DNA of 64,000 bases. It comes from Archivesica marissinica (lineage: Eukaryota; Mollusca; Bivalvia; Venerida; Vesicomyidae). The stretch lies in the NCBI GenBank assembly GCA_014843695.1, contig CM026390.1, positions 54,030,121-54,094,120 on the forward strand. The letters are read 5' to 3'. The notes below the pieces were generated by a model, which was given only the letters and a program-made list of their open reading frames with translations, did no database searches and had not been told where the DNA came from. Shown here in pieces: positions 36,251-47,077 of this stretch (position 1 is the first letter of the stretch; every line of letters begins with the position of its first letter). Both the position numbers and the translations under genes were made by a program.

Positions 36251-38270
36251 TGATGTTCATAAAAAAGAGGTGGCTCATAAGTCAGAACTACATGGCCCTT
36301 TAAATAGGGAAGACACTACAATAAACAAACACTTTACAGGCATTATTTGTTCTCTATAAAGTTGTGTGTGTATATTTTCTAATTAGGATTTCTTTTATCT
36401 GTTCAATCTACAAGTCTTATCTTGGAGTTTTTATCTTAATGATGACCGTTTACCTATTCTGTTATTATGACCCAGAGCTGTCAAGGGTGCATCGAGTGTC
36501 GGAGTGAGATATGGGGTTCGAAGGGGCGGCTGCCCCTCAGGGGGTCTGGGGGAAGCTGGATACACTCTATGGCTCATTTTCGTCATATTTGGTGTCAAAT
36601 GGCTTACATGAAATGCTACTTTGGCATCTAATGAAGGACACTTTTCACCAAGAAAACCTGATCAAGCACACATTTTATGGTAAAGAAAGCTTGCAAATAA
36701 CTTTTTGTAAGTTTTTTATTAAATTGACTTACACGTCAGGCGCAAACCTGTCTTGGTTGTCAATTTATAATAAAACTCCGATGTAATTTGCAAGCATTTG
36801 TCACCAGCTTGAGCAAAATCAGCGTGGTCTAGTGGTTACCACATCAGGCTGATTACAATTTCGGCACAAATTCAAACCCGGGTATGACTTGCCAATTTTT
36901 CATTGAGCAAGACCATTTACCATTACCATATTGCTAAGAACAAACCGTACAGTAAACGTTATTTGCCGAGCTTTGAGAAGCAATTACTGGATAATTAAGT
37001 GTCTACTTAGAATGAATCAAATGTAGATTTGTCAGGCGCGTCGGAAGGTAATTGTCATTGGGGTCGCGAGCCGCATGGTATGGCGGGGGGGAGTTTGGGG
37101 GTCCTCCTCCAAGAAAATTTGGAAAACCAGAACGCCTCCGACGCGATTTCCCGGTACACAGGTCGCTATTTCGCATGCCGCAAGTTGCACAAGTAACCGG
37201 TTCAAATGATGTTTTGCAGTAACATTTCATGATTTGGAGAACATTTATATTTGAAGGCTAATTAGATCTCCTGTTGAAAAAACAAAACTAGGCTTTGGGT
37301 GGGTTGCTTCCATAGTCCCATGCTTAGTGTGTGTGTGAGTGTATAGGGCGGACGGCGAAATACATTTGTGTGGCACAAATCAAGTGTAAGGATTAATCTC
37401 CGCACAACCTCGAGCCATCTTGTCAACATATTGGGACCGCCTGTGCAAAATAATGGGGCCATGTCGCCCACATATTGGGGCCGCGTTGCCCAAATATTAG
37501 TTTCTTCGTCTTTTTTTTGACAGGACTCTGTGATTCTGAAGCCATGGTTAACAAAAAGAGCGTCTACACCGTTAACAAAATTAATGTAAACATTACATTC
37601 GGCCTTCGTTAGTTTTCGGGAGCCAATCATAAGTGATTATTAACGCACGGAGAGTTCCGACATCGGTTCCGAGTAGTTACGATTGTACAGTGCGACGATC
37701 AGTTTCAAATATAGCCTTGAGACATTCTAAAAATAGCAATTTGGGAAACTTAATGTGTTGCGATTTTAAAATAGCACGGATATTAGTGTAGGTAAATCGT
37801 TTTTTAGAAAAAGCGTGACAATATTAAAGATACGCGTGAGAGTGTGATTTGAGGTCTAAAAGCGTGAGTCTCACGCCGAAAGCGTGAGACTTGACAGGTA
37901 TGATAATATATATTGACCGTTTATCTATTCTCACCCAATGTGGCATGCTTTACAGTGTTTTTACCTGGTCTCTCTAAATTACAACATTTCATCTGCATAT
38001 TAGTTCATTTCATCTACTTTTTGACTTGTTATCGTCAAAGTAGGCTCTTTGTATATAGGTTCCCTCTATATAAGAACGGTTCATCATGTAATCTGTTCTC
38101 TCAAATTTATATCCTAGTCATGCCATGAAGTTATGCCCTAATGGGTGCTTACTTTCTACCATGTGTTATTCCATAATTAGGACATGTACATATTAACTCA
38201 TTATTAGAAACACATTAGGGTATTTATTGATTTATATCCTAGCTTCCAGGTCCTGGACATACTTATAGAC
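36251..38270. other. Repeat-derived spacer, no gene
   Basis: A tRNA-like SINE head is at about 36822-36895 (GCGTGGTCTAGTGGTTACCA, then a B-box-like TTCAAACCC). The ORFs at 36511-36786 and 37003-37630 have no recognisable domains. 37905-38230 resembles the 36410-36480 sequence (gaccgtttacctattct), suggesting a shared repeat family. Confidence 0.4.
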
Positions 38271-38545
38271 GGATATGTAGTCCAGTGGTTAGCACGTACG
38301 TTGCACTGGTAATTCAGGGACCACAGATTTGATCCCCAACTGACCCTAATAAAATTAACAGTCTTTACATTGGACTTTAAACCGAGGTCTTGTGTCGATT
38401 TGCACCGTGCAAGGAATACAACCAGAGGGGACTCTGGAATGGGTCTCTGTCTGTATCATTGCATTATCCTCCAAAAATCTAAAATGACTAATCTCTTCAG
38501 GAGGCGTCGCTCATATGGGCAACCGGTAGCGACGATAAATAAACA
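38271..38545 (+). mobile_element. SINE family B copy
   Basis: GGATATGTAGTCCAGTGGTT head, GACTTTAAACCGAGGTCTTG body and GGTAGCGACGATAAATAAAC tail, with point changes relative to 8975-9261. Confidence 0.85.
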
Positions 38546-39790
38546 TATTTAACACAATTGCATGGACATACCTGTCTGCTAATGTGGACTTTCAACAAGT
38601 ATCTCCTTATTACAATAAAAATTGTCATAATTCGCATGAAGTGAAATGTGACGTGATTCAGATGGGGAGGGATTCAAGTTTAAATGACAGATTAGCCAAA
38701 TTACTTTAATACAAAGATTCAAATCATAAAACAAACTTCCTTAAAAGTTATTGTATCTGATTTTGAAATCAAAACTACCACTGCACCAGAGACACGAGAC
38801 AGTGACCTATATGTTCAACGATGCACGGTATGACTGTGTGATATGTTTATACACACATCAAATGCGAGACGAACTACTATATACATGAGGATTATTCATT
38901 TACCTTGGTAAGATTGTTGTTCTATTCAGAAGTGTACACAAAATGAACGGTTTTAACATGCATCTTTTAAAAACGATTGTCAGCAGTACTAACATAGACA
39001 TACAAGTATAATTTAAATGTGCGCAGGTAAATATTCTGTACAAGGGGTGCAGGTACATTTAGATATAGTCCTTGATAGTAAACTGGTAAAATGTTACATT
39101 TTTCAAGTCTAAATATTTGGACTAATTTAGATAGTATTCTTCATAATAAAGTGTACTATTGTTTCTGTCACCGACCCCGGTAAACCTTGCGACCCACACC
39201 ACATAAACACTTCCTGATTATAATGCATATTCTATATAATAACAACTAGCCTACAGGTTAATATCTGAATCAGCAAGTAAGTGTTTCATATTCTAGAAGA
39301 TAATTTTAATAAAATCAACAGTTGTTGCGTTTATATTGTGGTATACAATGGTCGGGTATACAATACATTTGTGCTGTTTAGAGTGTGTGGGGCTGTCAAT
39401 GTACACATGTTGTGCTAAACCTTTATTTGAGGTATCATGCCCGTAGCCAGGGGGTTGGGTGGGGGTGTGTACACAACTTTTTCGGACCCCAAAACCTGGT
39501 GCTTTCTGTTGGTGCTTTTTTTCGACAATGACGTATCTGTTGGACATCATAGTGTCCCCATATTACAAACACCGAGTCTCCAGAGTGCCAGACTGAGCCG
39601 GAAGTGTCCCTATATTAAATGTCTAGTCCTATATATATAAGATCTCTACATATTTTTTTTTTCAATCTGTTATTTCGAAAAGTTTTTCAAGTCTAATATT
39701 TGGACTACACTGCATGCAGTTCAATGTATCTTAACACTTTAATCCATTTTAATGCCACATAATTTAAGGATGGGGGCACCTGGTATGATG
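38546..39790. other. Intergenic, no gene seen
   Basis: AT-rich sequence without a supported feature. The stretch around 39437-39560 (gtagccagggggttgggtgg) resembles a dispersed repeat end but I cannot assign it. Confidence 0.35.
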
Positions 39791-39799
39791 TGTGCACAT

Positions 39800-41935
39800 A
39801 TAGATATGAAAACATTATGCAGGGACATGGGGCTTGGGCAGATGAAAACATTATGCAGAGACATGGGGTTTGGGCAGATAAATACATTATGCAGGGACAT
39901 GGGGTTTGGCAGATACAAACATTATGCAGGGACATGGGGGTTTGGGCAGATAAAAACATTATGCAGGGACATGGGGTTTGGCAGATACACACATTATGCA
40001 GGGACATGGGGTTTGGGCAGATAAAAACATTATGCAGGGACATGGGGTTTGGCAGATACAAACATTATGCAGGGACATGGGGGTTTGGGCAGATGAAAAC
40101 ATTATGCAGGGACATGGGGTTTGGGCAGATGAAAACATTATGCAGGGACATGGGGTTTGGGCAGATGAAAACATTATGCAGGGACATGGGATCTGGGCAG
40201 ATAAAAACATTATGCAGGGACATGGGCAACATTATACAGGGACACGTGTCTTGGGCAGTTGAAAACATTATGCAGAGACATGGGGTTTGGGCAGATGAAA
40301 ACATTATGCAGGGACATGGGGTTTGGGCAGATGAAAACATTATGCAGGGACATGGGGTTTGGGCAGATGAAAACATTATGCAGGGACATGGGGTTTGGGC
40401 AGATGAAAACATTATGCAGGGACATGGGGTTTGGGCAGATGAAAACATTATGCAGGGAAATGGGGTTTGGGCTGATGAAAACATTATGCAGGGACATGGG
40501 GTTTGGGCAGATAAAAACATTATGCAGGGACATTGGCAACATTATACAGGGACACGTGTCTTGGGCAGTTGAAAACATTATACAGGGACATGGGTGGGAC
40601 TTGGGCAGTTGAAAACATTATACAGGGACATGTGGCTTGGGCAGTTGAAAACATTACACAGGGACATGGGTGGGACTTGGGCAGTTGAAAACATTATACA
40701 GGGACATGTGGCTTGGGCAGTTGAAAACATTACACAAGGACATGGGTGGGACTTGGGCAGTTGAAAACATTATACAGGGACATGTGGCTTGGGCAGTTGA
40801 AAACATTACACAGGGACATGTGTGGGACTTGGGCAGTTGAAAACATTATACAGGGACATGTGGCTTGGGCAGTTGAAAACATTACACAGGGACATGTGTG
40901 GGACTTGGGCAGTTGAAAACATTATGCAGGGACATGGGGTTTGGGCAGATAAAAACATTATGCAGGGACATGGGGTTTGGCAGATACAAACATTGTGCAG
41001 GGACATGGGGGTTTGGGCAGATGAAAACATTATGCAGGGACATGGGGTTTGGGCAGATGAAAACATTATGCAGGGACATGGGGTTTGGGCAGATGAAAAC
41101 ATTATGCAGGGACATGGGATCTGGGCAGATAAAAACATTATGCAGGGACATGGGCAACATTATACAGGGACACGTGTCTTGGGCAGTTGAAAACATTATG
41201 CAGAGACATGGGGTTTGGGCAGATGAAAACATTATGCAGGGACATGGGGTTTGGGCAGATGAAAACATTATGCAGGGACATGGGGTTTGGGCAGATGAAA
41301 ACATTATGCAGGGACATGGGGTTTGGGCAGATGAAAACATTATGCAGGGACATGGGGTTTGGGCAGATGAAAACATTATGCAGGGAAATGGGGTTTGGGC
41401 TGATGAAAACATTATGCAGGGACATGGGGTTTGGGCAGATAAAAACATTATGCAGGGACATGGGCAACATTATACAGGGACACGTGTCTTGGGCAGTTGA
41501 AAACATTATACAGGGACATGGGTGGGACTTGGGCAGTTGAAAACATTATACAGGGATATGTGGCTTGGGCAGTTGAAAACATTACACAGGGACATGGGTG
41601 GGACTTGGGCAGTTGAAAACATTATACAGGGACATGTGGCTTGGGCAGTTGAAAACATTACACAAGGACATGGGTGGGACTTGGGCAGTTGAAAACATTA
41701 TACAGGGACATGTGGCTTGGGCAGTTGAAAACATTACACAGGGACATGTGTGGGACTTGGGCAGTTGAAAACATTATACAGGGACATGTGGCTTGGGCAG
41801 TTGAAAACATTACACAGGGACATGTGTGGGACTTGGGCAGTTGAAAACATTACACAGGGACATGTGTGGGACTTGGGCAGTTGGAAACATTATACAGGGA
41901 CATGGGCTTCTTGGGCAGATGGAAAACCATTCACA
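39800..41935. repeat. 36-bp minisatellite with an internal ~900-bp duplication
   Basis: Unit gggacatggggtttgggcag+atgaaaacattatgca, with a second subfamily (gggacttgggcagttgaaaa, cattatacagggacatgtgg). A long block recurs with offset 928: the unique variant atctgggcag at 40191 recurs at 41119, followed by the same order of variants. It lies upstream of ELOVL. Confidence 0.95.
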
Positions 41936-41994
41936 GAATATCAATTGTCATTTTATGGTATGAAATAACTTGAGGCAAGTGACATGTTATAAAG

Positions 41995-42150
41995 GTGAGT
42001 GACACAACTATGAAATAATCAAAGTGGAGTGACACCACTATGAAATAACTGAAGGTGAGTGACACCACTATCAAATAACTGACGGTGAGTGACACCACTA
42101 TGAAATAACTGACGGTGAGTGACACCACTATAAAATAACTGAAGGTGAGT
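41995..42150 (+). repeat. 30-bp array carrying GTGAGT, possible 5'UTR donor array
   Basis: About six units of 30 bp (gtgagtgacaccactatgaa followed by ataactgaag). An AAG|GTGAGT or ACG|GTGAGT donor consensus occurs at 41995, 42055, 42085, 42115 and 42145. It ends 270 bp before the acceptor of the ELOVL start-codon exon, so these could be alternative donors of a non-coding first exon. That role is inference. Confidence 0.6.
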
Positions 42151-42444
42151 GATGCTAGCATTTAATTGTATGAACTTTCAAGGTTACAACAAGTTGTTGT
42201 AAGGGGTTACATAGAGTGTGTACGGTAATTGAATGCTTTACTTTGCATACGGTACCCCCATCGTCATACTAGCAATGAGTGTAGGACATAAGATTTATCT
42301 AATCAGGCTGTGGAAGTAATAAGGAGTCAAACTCTGGACCTGAAGACCAAGTGTCACGGATCTGGTCCCACCACCATGGACAAGTTAATGGAGATGTTCC
42401 ATTCTTTACTATTTAGGATTGCTGTTTCATACACTGGCTGAAGG

Positions 42445-42588
42445 ATGGGTCTGACACCGGAGAAGATTATTTTGGGGTTGAAGTTTGTAACCCAGCTTGA
42501 TACATTCCCCATCTTCATTGGCTACATGTTCATGATTGCACTATCTGGACAATGGAAGAAATATACAAAACCACTAAGTCTCAGACCC
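42445..42588 (+). CDS. ELOVL fatty acid elongase, coding exon 1
   Basis: 48 codons from MGLTPEKIILGLKF to KKYTKPLSLRP, then GTAAGT. ELOVL enzymes are multi-pass ER membrane condensing enzymes that extend fatty acyl-CoA with malonyl-CoA in the microsomal elongation cycle. The exon carries the family's DTFP-like segment, a membrane stretch (IFIGYMFMIALSG) and the basic K-P--LR motif that precedes the conserved VYN of exon 2. An acceptor-like CTTTACTATTTAG at 42404-42416 suggests that this exon begins at 42417 and that a non-coding exon lies upstream. The donor region is duplicated 31 bp downstream (42619/42620). Only the proximal donor keeps the frame into exon 2. Confidence 0.88.
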
Positions 42589-42631
42589 GTAAGTAGTGCT
42601 GCCACTAAGTCTCAGACCCGTAAGTAGCGCT
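42573..42631 (+). repeat. 31-bp tandem duplication of the ELOVL exon 1 donor
   Basis: Two adjacent copies of cactaagtctcagacccgta+agtag(t/c)gctg, each with the exon end plus GTAAGT. The genuine junction is 42588/42589 and the copy 42619/42620. Use of the distal site would add 31 nt and shift the frame. Confidence 0.95.
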
Positions 42632-42727
42632 GTATTTTATGTTTTAACATACTGCTAATGCTAGTCGGTATGGATATTTGAATATTACAAAAACCACCAG
42701 GCATGTTCTACAGTTTGTGTATTTAAG

Positions 42728-42884
42728 AAATAATAAGTATCAACCGTGGTATATCGCAGAATAACCCGAGTTTGAAGTTCTTATGCGTAGAAATATATCA
42801 CGAAGGCCTGAGTGATATATTTCTACGCATAAGAACAACAACGAGGGTTATTCTGCGATATACCACGGTTGATACTTATTATTT
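42728..42884. repeat. Long inverted repeat in the ELOVL intron
   Basis: Two ~70-bp arms (AATAATAAGTATCAACCGTG ... ACGCATAGAAATATATCAC-type, and the reverse complement ending CACGGTTGATACTTATTATT) around a short AAGGCCTGAG loop. A short similar piece (GTATATCACAGAATAACCCG) recurs at 43252. Outside it, ATTCTAACACGAC (42887) and GTCGTGTTAGAAT (43312) form a further inverted pair, so a nested element is likely. Confidence 0.8.
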
Positions 42885-43489
42885 CGATTCTAACACGACT
42901 TACTTCTAATAATTTTAGACTAGAATCAAAGAGTATTTTCTTCAAACGCCGTGCATTTGACTTTCGAAATTTCCTCCTGCGTAAGGGGTGATGGCGTTAT
43001 TTTTTATGGAAAATATCAATCTAGTGCATAAATGAACAAAAGTTGTAACTGTCAAATAAAACTGTACAGAATAGTAACTGAAACGTTACTTAACAGAAAA
43101 ACAGATTATCTGATTCTAAAAATAGCTCACTTCCGCGAATTCCCACGGTAGTATTTACAAACATCACGTGACTTTCATTCATAAAACTTTACACGCATTG
43201 TATAAAGGGAATAGCCAAAACACGGTGCTTGCGCAGCATAGTTCAAGGTAGGTATATCACAGAATAACCCGAGGTAGATTTTACTCTACAAGTATGTATG
43301 TTATTAGCTGGGTCGTGTTAGAATTTAATTTAATTATTAATTACAGTTTATTAATCTTCATACAAGTAATAGAGGATCTTAATTTGCATTCATTAGTGTA
43401 AGACCGAAATTTAGTTTGTTTAGTGATCATCAAATCTTTATACGTCATGGAAATACATCACATTTATTTTACAATCGAAGCAAGTTCTA

Positions 43490-43680
43490 ACAACTTATAT
43501 TAATCACTCTCGTTTGCGCGGATGAAAGCGTATCAATATGGTCATTCGGGTGGGAGTACCCGGAGAAAACCAACCTGTCCGATCTGGCGACCACCGTACC
43601 ATCTCACATACTTCCCGGTCCGAGGATCGAACCCTGGTTGCATTGATGAGCGTGCTAACCACTGCGCTAATTGGATAGTC
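43490..43680 (-). mobile_element. SINE family D, inverted copy
   Basis: Minus-strand counterpart of 1755-1955: GGTTCGATCCTCGGACCGGG, then GAAGTATGTGAGATGGTACG, then GTACTCCCACCCGAATGACC. The head region with ttagcgcagtggttagcacg (A-box-like) is visible on the minus strand at 43650-43675. Confidence 0.65.
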
Positions 43681-43827
43681 TTCACTTAAACGACCACTTG
43701 ATGAAATAAATCCTTATCTTACAATAACAAATAAACATTTTATTTTGCAGAACAAATACATTTACATTATATTTTATAATAAACCATGTTCTGTGTCACT
43801 ATGAGAAAAAGGCTACAATACCCAAGC

Positions 43828-44077
43828 ATACCGTATACCCCCGTTTAAACGCCCATCCCTAATAAACGCCACCCCCCCATTTTGAAGCAAAACAAAATAA
43901 TTCTCACCTCAGTGCCTGCTGCTATCATATTCTGTACTGCTAGAAACACAGTGGTCTGTGTCGATGTCAAGAAGTATGAAGAAAGGGGGGCATTTAAAGG
44001 AGTCCCAGGCATACTTTGCATATAATTTGTCGCAAATTGCATCGCCCAATGGGCGTTTAAATGGGGGTATACGGTAT
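43828..44077. mobile_element. MITE with ~30-bp terminal inverted repeats
   Basis: 250 bp with ATACCGTATACCCCCGTTTA at one end and the complementary AAATGGGGGTATACGGTAT at the other, continuing inward as AACGCCCAT / ATGGGCGTT. It is AT-poor at the ends and has no coding capacity; the open frame on the minus strand here is MITE translation. Located in the ELOVL intron. Target-site duplication is not clear. Confidence 0.75.
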
Positions 44078-44284
44078 GCAACATGTTGTGAAACATAATC
44101 AAAACCTTCACTCTTTCAAAGCATTTCATTGGAATGCATAAAAGAAAAGTTGCTGTTTCATAAAATGTAATAAAGTAGGTATTACCTAACCAGACTCAAT
44201 TCCTTTTAACAAGATTGGAATAAAATTGGAATGTTAGCATTAATTTAACAGATGATATGTATTGGCCCATCCATCTATAGATGT

Positions 44285-45590
44285 AATTAAAGTAGCAGTT
44301 TTATAGGTGGAATTAAAGCAGCAGTTTTATAGGTGGAATTAAAGCAGCAGTTTTATAGGTGGAATTAAAGTAGCAGTTTTGTAGGTGGAATTAAAGCAGC
44401 AGTTTTATAGGTGGAATTAAAGCAGCAGTTTTATAGGTGGAATTAAAGTAGCAGTTGTGTTGGTGGAATTAAAGCAGCAGTTTTATAGGTGGAATTAAAG
44501 CAGCAGTTTTATAGGTGGAATTAAAGTAGCAGTTGTGTTGGTGGAATTAAAGCAGCAGTTTTATAGGTGGAATTAAAGCAGCAGTTTCATAGGTGGAATT
44601 AAAGTAGCAGTTTTGTAGGTGGAATTAAAGCAGCAGTTTTATAGGTGGAATTAAAGAAGAGGTTTTATAGGTGGAATTAAAGCAGCAGTTTTATAGGTGG
44701 ACTTAAAGCAGTAGTTTTATAGGTGGAATTAAAGCAGCAGTTTTGTAGGTGGAATTAAAGAAGCAGTTTTATAGGTGGAATTAAAGCAGTAGTTTTATAG
44801 GTGGAATGAAAGCAGCAGTTTTATAGGTGGAATTAAAGCAGCAGTTTTTATATGTGGAATTAAAGCATCTGTTTTGTAGGTGGAATTAAAGTAGCAGTTT
44901 TATAGGTGGAATTAAAGCAGCTGTTTTGTAGGTGGAATTAAAGCAACGGTTCTATAGGTGGAATTAAAGCAGCAGTTTTATAGGTGGCATTAAAGCAGCA
45001 GTTTTATAGGTGGAATTAAAGCAGCAGTTTTGTAGGTGGAATTAAAGCAGCAGTTGTGTAGGTGGAATTAAAGCAGCAATTTTATAGGTGGAATTAAAGC
45101 AGCAGTTGTGTAGCCTGTAGGTGGAATTAAAGCAGCAGTTTTGTAGCCTGTAGGTGGAATTAAAGCAGCAGTTTTATTGGTGGAATTAAATCAGCAGTTT
45201 TGTAGCCTGTAGGCGGATTTAAAGCTGCAGTTTTATAGGTGGAATTAAAGCAGCAGTTTTGTAGCCTGTAGGTGGAATTAAAGCAGCAATTTTATAGGTG
45301 GAATTAAAGCAGCAGTTTTGTAGCATGTAGGTGGAATTAAAGCAGCAGTTTTATAGGTGGAATTAAAGCAGCAGTTTTGTAGCCTGTAGGTGGAATTAAA
45401 GCAGCAGTTTTATTGGTGGAATTAAAGCAGCAGTTTTGTAGCCTGTAGGCGGATTTAAAGCTGCAGTTTTATAGGTGGAATTAAAGCAGCAGTTTTATAG
45501 CCTGTAGGTGGAATTAAAGCTGCAGTTTTATAGGTGGAAGTAGAGCAGCAGTTTTATAGGTGGAATTAAAGCAGCAGTTTTGTAGGTTAT
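44285..45590. repeat. 26-bp minisatellite in the ELOVL intron
   Basis: About 48 units of ggtggaattaaagcagcagt+tttata. In the second half some units carry an 11-bp insertion (gtagcctgtag) and recur as blocks. Confidence 0.95.
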
Positions 45591-45836
45591 GGTCCAAAGA
45601 GATGATATTAATATTCACTTGTCACTTGAAAATATTCTGTTCCACGCCAATGTGAGTTTTACCAATGCAGGTCCAATTAAATCGGCTAGCAATTAACCAT
45701 GTACTGTTGGGCTTTTGGGGTTCTTGGATGTGTTGAAGTAATTATTTCTGCTTCAAATTCTTGTGCAAATATGCTAAACAAGGGTAGGGTAATTCATGCA
45801 TCTAAGTTAACACATTCTGTCTATTTCAGATATTGT

Positions 45837-46079
45837 TTAACCCTTTCAACACTACAGGCCTCTAAGTAGACTTACAAAAAATGTAGATCCAGATGAGCCA
45901 GTTCGTGACAAACCTTCTCATCAGGATCTGTACTTTTTGCCAGTAATAATTATTACTATTTTTTAGATAAAATTACCCATTTTGATAAATGAACTGGTCC
46001 AAAGTTAATTTTGTTATTAATTTATTGGTCTAAAAATATGCACCAGTCCATGTCAGTTACTTGGGGTTAAATGGGTTAA
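45837..46079. mobile_element. TTAA-flanked MITE, copy 3
   Basis: Same family as 20665 and 26125, most diverged (TTAACCCTTTCAACACTA / GGGGTTAAATGGGTTAA). The central hairpin is partly degraded. Located in the ELOVL intron. Confidence 0.78.
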
Positions 46080-47077
46080 TACATGCAGCTTAACGCTCTA
46101 AATTCTGGCTCCTAACCGTCTTGCAACAAAACTTCGATTCGCGGTTTACCTACACTGAAGTTTATAAAAATCGAATGATGATAGCTTAACAGCATGATCA
46201 TAATAAAACAATGAAAGACAGCTCTAATTTTCTATTACCTCCCTTGGCAGATGAGTCTGATTTATCCCAAAATGTAAATAGGTTAATTTAGTTGGAATCC
46301 TTTGTTGTTCCCTAACCAGATGTTGCGGTAATTTGATAATGTGATTTTATCAAAGTTGTGTTAATTAACTGATAACATTGGGTTACAAATAAATACCCAT
46401 TGCATATACTGTAGGAGATCTGTTGAGATATAGTTATTTAATAATCATAAGAAGCGATAGTGGAATACAATTGCTAAGCATGTTGTGCAAAGGAAACAAC
46501 GATAATAACAGAGAGGAAAACGCTTAGTAGGACCTATCTACTTTTGGAGAGTATTCAGGGGCATTAACTGTCCGATGTATCTCATCATGAATGCTATGAC
46601 ATTCCTATATATCTCTGTGAAATTACTATCATCAGTTTTTATCACATATTTACATACATTGTATTGCACAATTGTAAAGATTAATAAGTGCATAATATAT
46701 AATGTGTCGCTTTGTGAGATCGATTCACTTTGTGAGATACAAAGCAAAACAAAGACTCTTTATATCAAAATCAAAATATATTACTTCCAAGTCATACATA
46801 AAATAAAGTAATGACGTAAGTAGGTACATTATTTATTTAATATTTCTAGAGGGTAACTCAGTTAGGCAACACTAATCTTCCACGATACCATCTACGATAG
46901 TTTATACATAAAAGTTGTATGAATTATAAAAAAACATACAATAGTGCATGCTATTAAAACAAACTACTACTAAATACTGTAAAATAATCTACCAGAAATA
47001 TATAACATATCTTTTGCTGTATAAATATAGTGGTGGTGTAATGCCTAAATCTATTGTTTCATGCTTTCCTGTTGCAG
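46080..47077. other. ELOVL intron remainder
   Basis: AT-rich intronic sequence leading to the exon 2 acceptor. Short open frames at 46538-46811 have no recognisable similarity. Confidence 0.4.

Noticed and set aside
37003..37630. Two minus-strand open frames (75 and 122 codons)
   Set aside because: No recognisable domain, low-complexity proline/glycine parts, and location in a repeat-rich spacer.
39790..41540. Open frames of up to 260 codons in the 36-bp array
   Set aside because: The period is a multiple of three and lacks stops on both strands. There is no start context, no domain and no codon bias.
43845..44129. 94-codon minus-strand frame
   Set aside because: It lies in the MITE with the 30-bp inverted ends, so it is not a gene.
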